Source: Bog-532 sp963742865 (lineage in GTDB: Bacteria > Actinomycetota > Actinomycetes > Streptosporangiales > Streptosporangiaceae). Taken from it: a DNA stretch of 64,000 bases. Shown piece after piece: positions 58,542-64,000 of this stretch. Position 1 is the first letter of the stretch. The number at the start of each line of letters is the position of its first letter. The position numbers were made by a program, and so were the translations under genes. The notes under the pieces were generated by a model. The model was given only the letters and a program-made list of their open reading frames with translations, did not search any database and was not told the origin of the DNA. The stretch lies in assembly GCA_963742865.1 (NCBI GenBank), contig CAVUNW010000076.1:30599-94598 (forward strand), given 5' to 3'.

Positions 58542-58982
58542 ATGGCCGAGAGCGGAACGCCGCGGCTCGCGGGCAGCGACCAGTCCGTGGGTGAGCTCGT
58601 GGCCCAGGCAGCGAAGGATATCTCCACGCTGATCCGGGGCGAGCTGAACCTCGCCAAGGCCGAGCTGAGCGGCGACCTGCGCCGCATCGCGATGGCCATC
58701 GCCTTGCTCGCCATGTCCGCCTTTGTGGCCTGCCTGATGCTCGTGCTCCTCTGCTTCGCCTTCGCCTATGGCCTGCAGGCACTGGGAATCTGGCCCTGGG
58801 CCTCGTTCCTCATCGTGGCCGGCGTCCTCCTGCTGCTCATTGCCCTGGCCGTACTGATCGCCATCCTGAGGGTGCGCGGCATAACGGGCCTGCGCACGAC
58901 CCGGGAAACGGTGCAAGACACGATCGTGATGCTGCGCGGCGGCGACCAGCGCCCGGAAATCGCCAGCCCGACGCAGCGGTGA
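58542..58982 (+). CDS. Phage-holin-family (DUF1469 type) membrane protein
   Basis: The 146-residue protein has an amphipathic N-terminal helix (VGELVAQAAKDISTLIRGEL) and two long hydrophobic spans (AIALLAMSAFVACLMLVLLC; FLIVAGVLLLLIALAVLIAI). This is the usual actinobacterial holin-superfamily 3.6 layout. Despite the name these proteins are chromosomal envelope proteins without known lytic role. Location directly before an alpha/beta hydrolase gene (10-bp gap) suggests co-expression. ATG 58542 has GGGAG upstream. Confidence 0.88.
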   Translation: MAESGTPRLAGSDQSVGELVAQAAKDISTLIRGELNLAKAELSGDLRRIAMAIALLAMSAFVACLMLVLLCFAFAYGLQALGIWPWASFLIVAGVLLLLIALAVLIAILRVRGITGLRTTRETVQDTIVMLRGGDQRPEIASPTQR

Positions 58983-58992
58983 GTACGCCCTG

Positions 58993-59916
58993 ATGATCGT
59001 GGCCGCTGATTCGGCTATCCAGATTGACGGGCCGTGGACCCATCGGTCCGTAAGCGCCAACGGCAGCCGTTTTCATGTCGCGGAGGCCGGCGACGGACCG
59101 CTGGTCCTGCTGCTGCACGGGTTTCCCGAGTTCTGGTGGACCTGGCGGCACCAGCTCGTGTCCCTTCCCGCGGCGGGCTTTCGCGTCGTCGCGGCCGACC
59201 TGCGCGGGTACGGCGGCAGCGACAAGCCCCCGCGCGGTTACGACCTCGTCACCGCGGCCTCGGATGTGGCGGGGCTCATCCGCGCCCTCGGCGAGGCCAA
59301 CGCCGTCGTGGTGGGCCACGACTGGGGCGGACTGGTGGCCTGGACGGTGGGCGCGTACTTCCCCAAGATGGTCCGGCGCCTGGCGGTGGTGTCGGTCGGG
59401 CACCCGCTGCGCATGCGCGGGGCCATGTTCACCGAGCCGCTGAGCCGTCGCCGCCGCAACGGGCACATGCTCGCCTTCCAGCTGCCCATGATGCCGGAGC
59501 ACCAGTTGCTGCGCCATGACGCCGAAATGGTCGGGCGCATGCTCAGCGACTGGTCGGCCCCGGGGTGGCCCGACGACCAGACGGAGCAGGTGTACCGGAC
59601 GGCCTTCCGGATTCCGTCGGTAGCGCACTCGGCGATGGAGTACTACCGCTGGTTCTTCCGCTCGACGTTGCGGCCGGACGGTATGCGCTATACCCACCGG
59701 ATGCGGGTGCCCATCCAGGCGCCGACCCTGCAGGTGCACGGGGCCCTGGACGCGTGCGTTCCGGCGGGTATCGCGCGCGGCGCGGGGCGGCACGTCGAGG
59801 GCCCGTACCGGTGGCGGATGATCGACGGGGCCGGGCACTTCCCGCACGAGGAACAGGCCAGCCGGTTCGACGCCGAGCTCCGCGGCTGGCTGACCGACCC
59901 CGAACCAGAGCGTTGA
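58993..59916 (+). CDS. Alpha/beta hydrolase, epoxide-hydrolase-like
   Basis: This 307-residue hydrolase has the oxyanion motif LLLHGFPEFWWTWRHQL, the DLRGYGGSDKP segment, the nucleophile elbow VVGHDWGGLVAW with Asp as nucleophile, and the catalytic His in DGAGHFPHEEQ. The Asp nucleophile together with HGFPE is typical of epoxide hydrolases and haloalkane dehalogenases. The substrate is unknown. Its stop overlaps a TTG that may start the next gene. Confidence 0.92.
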   Translation: MIVAADSAIQIDGPWTHRSVSANGSRFHVAEAGDGPLVLLLHGFPEFWWTWRHQLVSLPAAGFRVVAADLRGYGGSDKPPRGYDLVTAASDVAGLIRALGEANAVVVGHDWGGLVAWTVGAYFPKMVRRLAVVSVGHPLRMRGAMFTEPLSRRRRNGHMLAFQLPMMPEHQLLRHDAEMVGRMLSDWSAPGWPDDQTEQVYRTAFRIPSVAHSAMEYYRWFFRSTLRPDGMRYTHRMRVPIQAPTLQVHGALDACVPAGIARGAGRHVEGPYRWRMIDGAGHFPHEEQASRFDAELRGWLTDPEPER

Positions 59917-60476
59917 CCGACGGGGCCGGTGCAGGCAGCAGCCCGGCAGGCTCAGGGCGGCCGGCCCGGGATCGTGACCGGGATCCGGGAGGACAGCCCC
60001 GCAGCGGCCGGGATCGTGACCCGCGAGGCCGCCCCCGGAACGCCCGGCCCCGTGACGGTCTGGGGCGGCCGCTGCCCAAGGGGGCGGCCGGGGAGCCCCG
60101 GGTACCTGATGATCTGATTCTGCCGCCTCGCGAAAGCCTGGCCCTGGCGGACGAGATGCTGGCGACGGGCCGCCCGTTCCATGCGCACGAGGTGCTCGAG
60201 GCTTCCTGGAAAGCGGCGCCTGCGGAGGAGCGGGACTTCTGGCAGGGGCTGGCGCAGCTCGCGGTGGGCCTGACGCATGCCCGGCGCGGCAACGCCCGCG
60301 GCGCCGTGACCCTGCTCCGGCGCGGTGCGGCCGCTATCCGGCCCTATGCGGGGGTGGATCCGCATGGCGTCCAGGTGGCTGTGATCGCTGAGGTGGCCGA
60401 GAATCTGGCTGACCGGATTGAGCGCGACGGTACGGGCGGGGCTGACGATGCCAGCCTTCGGGTGCCACTCGTGTAA
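59913..60476 (+). CDS. DUF309 domain protein
   Basis: The C-terminal ~110 residues are a DUF309 domain: FHAHEVLEASWKAAPAEERD, FWQGLAQLAVGLTHARRGNA, RGAVTLLRRGAAAIRPYAG. This small helical fold is of unknown function. The N-terminal ~65 residues are Arg/Asp/Gly/Pro-rich and probably disordered, with a repetitive DRDRDP-like pattern. The TTG start at 59913 overlaps the hydrolase stop; no other start lies in frame before the domain. Its last 133 bp overlap the converging membrane gene. Confidence 0.82.
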   Translation: MTDGAGAGSSPAGSGRPARDRDRDPGGQPRSGRDRDPRGRPRNARPRDGLGRPLPKGAAGEPRVPDDLILPPRESLALADEMLATGRPFHAHEVLEASWKAAPAEERDFWQGLAQLAVGLTHARRGNARGAVTLLRRGAAAIRPYAGVDPHGVQVAVIAEVAENLADRIERDGTGGADDASLRVPLV

Positions 60477-61133
60477 GTGCTTGATAACCGGCCAGGCGCT
60501 GAGGGCGCAGGATCCGTCGCGGGCTCGGCGGTCACTGGATGGAGATCGCCATCCGGGTGGTCGAACACCCGCCGACGGGTGCACGGGATCTTGAAGGCGC
60601 CCAGGATCAGGTCGGCGGCCAAAAATAGGGCGATCATCCCGAGGAACCACCAGTAGCCGGCGATCCACGCCGTCTGCTGGATCGGCCACAGCATCCGTAC
60701 TCCCGGGGGGCCCTCAACAATGTCCCGGGCGAAGTGAAGCAGCAGCCCAACTACTACTCCGGCTAGTACAGCCCGATGACGGCAGATGGCTAGCGCAGCG
60801 ATGGCGAACACGACGACGGTAGTCAGGGAATGCGTGAAAGGGCGCTGACCTCCCGGGCCCAGCCACCCCAGGTAGAGAGGTATGTGATCAAGGTCGATGG
60901 CCACTGAGGCGGTGAGAGCCGCGACGTAGAAGCGGCGTGGAGCCTCGACGAAGCGGGCAACGACGAGCAGGCCGAGGGCGGCGGTGGCCAGATGGGCGGG
61001 CTCGTCGAGCGGGGCCGGCACTGATCGGGCCATAGTGGATCAGCCGGTTGGCCGCGTCGAAGCAGAGCGCGATCACAGCCAGCAAGATCGGGTAGACCCA
61101 CCACCGGAACAAGCTGAGGTGACCTCGCCGCAT
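60344..61133 (-). CDS. DUF457/YdjM-like membrane-bound metal-dependent hydrolase (probable frame break)
   Basis: From ATG 61133 the product starts with a membrane span (WWVYPILLAVIALCFDAANR). A one-base slip near 61018 leads into LDEPAHLATAALGLLVVARF, the metal-site-like segment ASVAIDLDHIPLYLGWLG, FTHSLTTVVVFAIAALAI and further spans. The Asp/His pattern (DLDH, HS, HFARDIVEG) is that of YdjM-type inner-membrane hydrolases. Without assuming a slip, the frame from ATG 61033 alone covers most of it. The last ~45 residues overlap the DUF309 gene antisense and may be spurious. Confidence 0.75.
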
Positions 61134-61141
61134 GCGGCGAG
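61124..61141. promoter_or_regulatory. 18-bp perfect palindrome over a start codon
   Basis: CTCGCCGCATGCGGCGAG is a perfect palindrome that contains the ATG (61133-61131, minus strand) of the DUF457-type gene. It could be an autoregulatory operator or a hairpin hiding the start codon. Confidence 0.5.
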
Positions 61142-61271
61142 CTTACCTACCTGGGCACAGCCGCCAGAACTGCCATTCGGTACGCACGTGCACGCAATTT
61201 CCAGCGGCGACCACAAGCGTTTGTAATAACTCTTAGCCGCAAGCTGAATCCACGCAGATTGGTGCCAGGCT
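61142..61271. other. A/T-richer intergenic segment
   Basis: A divergent gap between the DUF457-type gene and the small Cys/His gene, with TTTGTAATAACTCTTAGCCG in its middle. It probably holds promoters for one or both; no boxes assigned. Confidence 0.35.
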
Positions 61272-61493
61272 ATGGCCACCGAGGAAACGCGACCTCCGGT
61301 AAGCTGGCGGCCATCTGCTACGTCTGGCCAAGAAGGGTCTAGCCTGAGCATCCGTCGATCATCGTTGTGCCGGTGCGGTCACGAACGCGAGGCGCACCGG
61401 CATTATCGGCGTGGCAGCGATTGTTCAATCTGCACCTGCCCTCGGTGGTCGCCGCGCAGGTCCTGGCAGCTACTGCTGCGACGGTCACGTTAG
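61272..61493 (+). CDS. Small Cys/His-rich putative zinc-binding protein
   Basis: The ~73-residue frame contains CRCGHEREAHRHY followed by RRGSDCSICTCPRW. The spacing C-x-C-G-H...H-x-H-Y...D-C-x2-C-x-C recurs at the ends of many small actinobacterial proteins (from memory of the pattern). It looks like a metal-binding knuckle. The rest is Ser/Arg-rich without structure. ATG 61272 is the first plausible start. The gene lies in a base-compositionally atypical stretch. Function unknown. Confidence 0.5.
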   Translation: MATEETRPPVSWRPSATSGQEGSSLSIRRSSLCRCGHEREAHRHYRRGSDCSICTCPRWSPRRSWQLLLRRSR

Positions 61494-61751
61494 GTACGAA
61501 TACGGGTCCGATCACGCTGTATGGACGGATATGCACCTGAGGACTTCCCATGGCCCGCATTGCGATGCGCTAAATTGCTTGAGCTATTGGCCGGATAACG
61601 CCCCGCCTAAGCCAGTATTGGCCTGAGGTCATAGCCAAACAATACTCAAGGATCCACATTGGTACTCAGTCAACATCGCTGCTGAATTAGCCTTGCATTT
61701 TCATGTATTTGCGCATAGCTAGCGGAAACACGTGAAGTCATGCCATCTAAC
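61494..61751. other. A/T-rich intergenic region downstream of marP
   Basis: These ~260 bases are the most A/T-rich of the window (GCATTTTCATGTATTTGCGC). They hold no supported gene. They separate the marP 3' end from the small Cys/His gene and may be anciently acquired or non-coding DNA. Confidence 0.4.
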
Positions 61752-62944
61752 TTAGTCGCAGCCCTCGGTGGAGACGGGAACGGTGCCGGTGCTGCCGGCG
61801 TGGGCGTCGGCTTCGACCTCGGCCGCGGTGAGGACGAAGCCGGTGTCGGGCACGCCCACCGCGGCGGCGAAGACCACGCCGTAGACGAGCCCGTCCGGCG
61901 CGATCAGCGGGCCACCGGAGTTACCCGGCTGGACGTCGGCTTTGATCTCGTAGATCTGCCGGGTGACCTGGCTGGTCTGGTAGATGTCCGGGCCGGTGGC
62001 GTCCTGGATGTTGCCGACGCGGGCCGCCCTCTGGGTGAAGCCCTGGTCGAGCGGGTATCCGGCGACCACCGCATCCGCCCCCATCTCGGCCTGGCTGGCG
62101 AAGCTGAGCGGGGCCATGTTCAGGCCCGGCACGTACAGCACCGCGATGTCGACCTGCGGGTCGTAGAACACCACCGTCGCCTGGTGGGCGACGCCGTTCT
62201 CCGAGTAGACCTGCAGGCCCTTGTTGACTCCGGCCACCACGTGCGCGTTGGTCAGGATGTGGTCCGGGGCGTAGACGAACCCGGAGCCCTCGATGACCCG
62301 GGAGCAGCTCGTTGCGGTGCCCCGGACCTTGAACACCCGGTTGCGTGGCGTCCAGGTAACCGGCGCTGTTCAGCACCGCGGGGTCGGCCGGGGCCACCGA
62401 CAGGACGTGCGCGTCGCCGATCCCGCTGAACACCTCGGGGAACGGCCCGCTGGCCAGCAGCCGGCGGAAGTCGGAGAACATGGTCCGGGCCGTGCTGGGC
62501 ATCAGGCGGTCCACGGTGCGCAGCACGGCCGAGTTGTTCACCTGCGTCACCACCCCGCTGAACGGGGACGCCACCAGGACCGAGCCGATGACCCAGGCGA
62601 TGAGCAGCACGGACAGCACGCTGACGGCGGCACCGCCGACGCTGTCCAGGAACGCGGCCGGGCGCCAGTTGACGTGCGAGCGCAGCGCGGTGCCGATGGC
62701 CGAGGCGGCGAACTGGCCGATGATGGCCAGCAGCACCAGGATGATCACCGCCACCAGGTCCTGCTGGTTCTGGCCCCCGACGAAGAGCGCGGGAGATACC
62801 CGGGGCGAACAGGGCCCCCGCGACCGCACCACCGAGGAACCCGGCGAAGCTCAGCGCCCCGACGATGAACCCCTGCCGGTAACCCGACACCGCGAACGCG
62901 GCCGCAACCACCAGCAGCGCCAGGTCCAGCAGATCAGCGTGCAC
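61752..62944 (-). CDS. marP: MarP-like membrane serine protease (CvpA-like N-terminus; frame broken twice)
   Basis: The N-terminus is a CvpA-like multi-span membrane domain (GTG 62944; LLDLALLVVAAAFAVSGYRQ, then after a slip near 62800 VAVIILVLLAIIGQFAASAI). After a periplasmic linker and a second slip near 62345 comes a trypsin-like protease: the His in LTNAHVVAG, the Asp in VDIAVLYVPG, and the Ser in VQPGNSGGPLI. Mycobacterial MarP protects against acid and oxidative stress by periplasmic proteolysis. Location after nth and a CoA-Nudix gene is the conserved context. Repaired length is ~397 residues, the usual size. Confidence 0.88.
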
Positions 62945-62949
62945 GAGCC

Positions 62950-63654
62950 CTAAGGTATCGGGCGGTCCGGAGTGCCCGGGAACACTTCACCGGGTCCGCC
63001 GTCGGCGGTTATCTCCCGTACCACCCCACGATCCCACGGCACCTCCCAGCCACCCAGCGCCAGCAGACGATCTACCAGGGCGGCAGTGAAGCCCCAGATG
63101 AGCAGACCTTTGATCTCGAAACCGGGGCCGACCAGCCGGCCCGGCAGCCAGACCGTCACCCGGGTGGCCGGATCGGCCAGCTCGGCCAGGCTGATCCGTT
63201 CGACCGCGGCCACTTCGTGCGGGTCCACCGCCGACACCGGGCCGGGGGTGTGCCACCAGCCCAGCACGGGCACCACCCGGAAGCCGCTGCGGGAGATGTA
63301 CAGCTCGGGCAGCGTGGCCAGGATCTCCACCCCGGCCGGGTCGACCCCGGCTTCCTCGGCCGCCTCCCGCAGCGCGGCCGCGGCCGGCCCGCCGTCGGAC
63401 GGCTCGATGACCCCGCCGGGAAAGGCCGGCTGCCCGGCATGCTGCCGCAGCCGGTGACTGCGCTCGATGAACAGCAGGTCGGGTCCCGCGGGCCCGTCGG
63501 CGAACAGGACCAGCACCGCCGAGGGGCGGCCGCCCGTCTTGGGCGGCTGCAGCGGCGGCAGCACGTCCATGGTGGCCGCCGCGGCGGCCAGGTCGGTGAG
63601 CCAGCGCGGGGCCGTCGGCCGGTCGTCCCGGTCCTGCGCCGCGCGAGATGTCAC
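62950..63654 (-). CDS. Nudix hydrolase, coenzyme A pyrophosphatase type
   Basis: This 234-residue Nudix protein cleaves CoA or related pyrophosphates. The Nudix box is split over AFPGGVIEPSDGG and ALREAAEEAGV. The preceding LLFIERSHRLRQHAGQ is the UPF0035/NuCoA signature. GTG 63654 overlaps the nth stop (GTGA) and defines the operon nth-nudix-marP, with only 5 bp to marP. Confidence 0.9.
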   Translation of the reverse strand: MTSRAAQDRDDRPTAPRWLTDLAAAAATMDVLPPLQPPKTGGRPSAVLVLFADGPAGPDLLFIERSHRLRQHAGQPAFPGGVIEPSDGGPAAAALREAAEEAGVDPAGVEILATLPELYISRSGFRVVPVLGWWHTPGPVSAVDPHEVAAVERISLAELADPATRVTVWLPGRLVGPGFEIKGLLIWGFTAALVDRLLALGGWEVPWDRGVVREITADGGPGEVFPGTPDRPIP

Positions 63655-64000
63655 GCGAACGGCCCGGGCTTGACCAGCTTGGCCGCGATGACCGGGTCGG
63701 TTGGCCCCTCCCCGTAGGACGGGCAGAGCCGGGCCAGCGCGCACGCCCCGCACGCCGGGCGGCGGGAGTGGCAGACCCGGCGACCGTGCCAGATCAGCCG
63801 GTGTGACAGGTCGGTCCAGTCCTTGCGGGGGAACAGCGAGCCGACATCCTCCTCGACCTTGACCGGGTCGGTGCTGGTAGTCCAGCCGAACCGGCGGGCC
63901 AGCCGGCCGAAGTGCGTGTCCACGGTGATGCCCGGGATCCCGAACGCGTTGCCGAGGACCACGTTGGCCGTCTTGCGGCCCACGCCAGGCAGGGTCTTTC
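63651..64000 (-). CDS. nth: Endonuclease III, 3' part (5' end outside window)
   Basis: This DNA glycosylase/AP lyase repairs oxidised pyrimidines. The visible part has the helix-hairpin-helix LPGVGRKTANVVLG with the catalytic Lys, the catalytic Asp in VDTHFGRLARRFG, and the C-terminal [4Fe-4S] ligands C-x6-C-x2-C-x5-C in VCHSRRPACGACALARLCP. The gene continues beyond position 64000. Confidence 0.96.
   Translation of the reverse strand, partial: KTLPGVGRKTANVVLGNAFGIPGITVDTHFGRLARRFGWTTSTDPVKVEEDVGSLFPRKDWTDLSHRLIWHGRRVCHSRRPACGACALARLCPSYGEGPTDPVIAAKLVKPGPFA

Noticed and set aside
58542..58982. Prophage remnant suggested by the holin family name
   Set aside because: No other phage genes are nearby. 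This family is a common chromosomal membrane protein in actinobacteria.
61411..61626. Second small frame overlapping the Cys/His protein
   Set aside because: Different frame with no regular motif spacing. The Cys/His frame at 61272-61493 explains the region better.

Overview
The window comes from a very G+C-rich actinomycete chromosome. The signs are strong third-position G/C bias, frequent GTG and TTG starts, the dnaK-grpE-dnaJ-hspR operon, a DUF3151 gene, BldG-type signalling genes, and the hppA / anti-sigma / bldG / helicase / acs / marP / Nudix / nth order that I know from Streptomyces-like genomes. I cannot name the genus. No tRNA, rRNA or CRISPR array was seen.

Layout: (1) 1-6.4 kb, protein quality control (dnaK 3' end, grpE, dnaJ, hspR, clpB), closed by a strong terminator hairpin. 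(2) 6.4-10.7 kb, a helical-repeat protein, an NYN-domain putative RNase with a long disordered tail, and a decayed transposase. (3) 10.7-22.3 kb, housekeeping metabolism: pyrE, a DedA protein with a tiny membrane protein, fba, a DUF3151 gene, purA, purD-purB, murA, a GGDEF/GTP-cyclohydrolase-III-like regulator and hisC. (4) 22.6-36.7 kb, a cation-homeostasis island: two Nramp-related transporters with a magnesium-type signature, a PRC/MgtE_N/CBS protein without a channel, two convergent KimA-like potassium permeases each carrying a C-terminal OB-fold domain, and a shortened KdpD-like kinase with a KdpE-like regulator but no kdpFABC. (5) 36.8-43.3 kb, a di-iron ferritin-like protein, catalase with its Fur regulator, an HD phosphohydrolase, a DUF2231-Rieske fusion, a TauE permease and an ABC ATPase. 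(6) 43.4-51 kb, a NarL-type two-component pair, an SDR, queA, serB and the proton-pumping pyrophosphatase, almost all with several frameshifts. (7) 51-64 kb, anti-sigma factor and bldG, MrfA-type helicase, HAD phosphatase, acs, a holin-like membrane protein, an epoxide-hydrolase-like enzyme, DUF309, a DUF457-type membrane hydrolase, a small Cys/His protein, and nth-nudix-marP.

How genes work together: the chaperone operon and ClpB form a disaggregation system repressed by HspR. The purine genes purA, purD and purB are nearly contiguous, with pyrE nearby. The cation island combines divalent (NRMT, MgtE_N/CBS) and potassium (KimA-OB, KdpDE-like) functions and is the most interesting part of the window. 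A Cys-containing mini-ORF with a near-perfect ribosome binding site precedes one of its transporters.

Quality caution: at least twelve genes show single-base frame breaks, including the normally essential murA and serB. Several fall in short G or C runs. I read most of them as sequence or assembly errors and describe these loci as single genes across the breaks.
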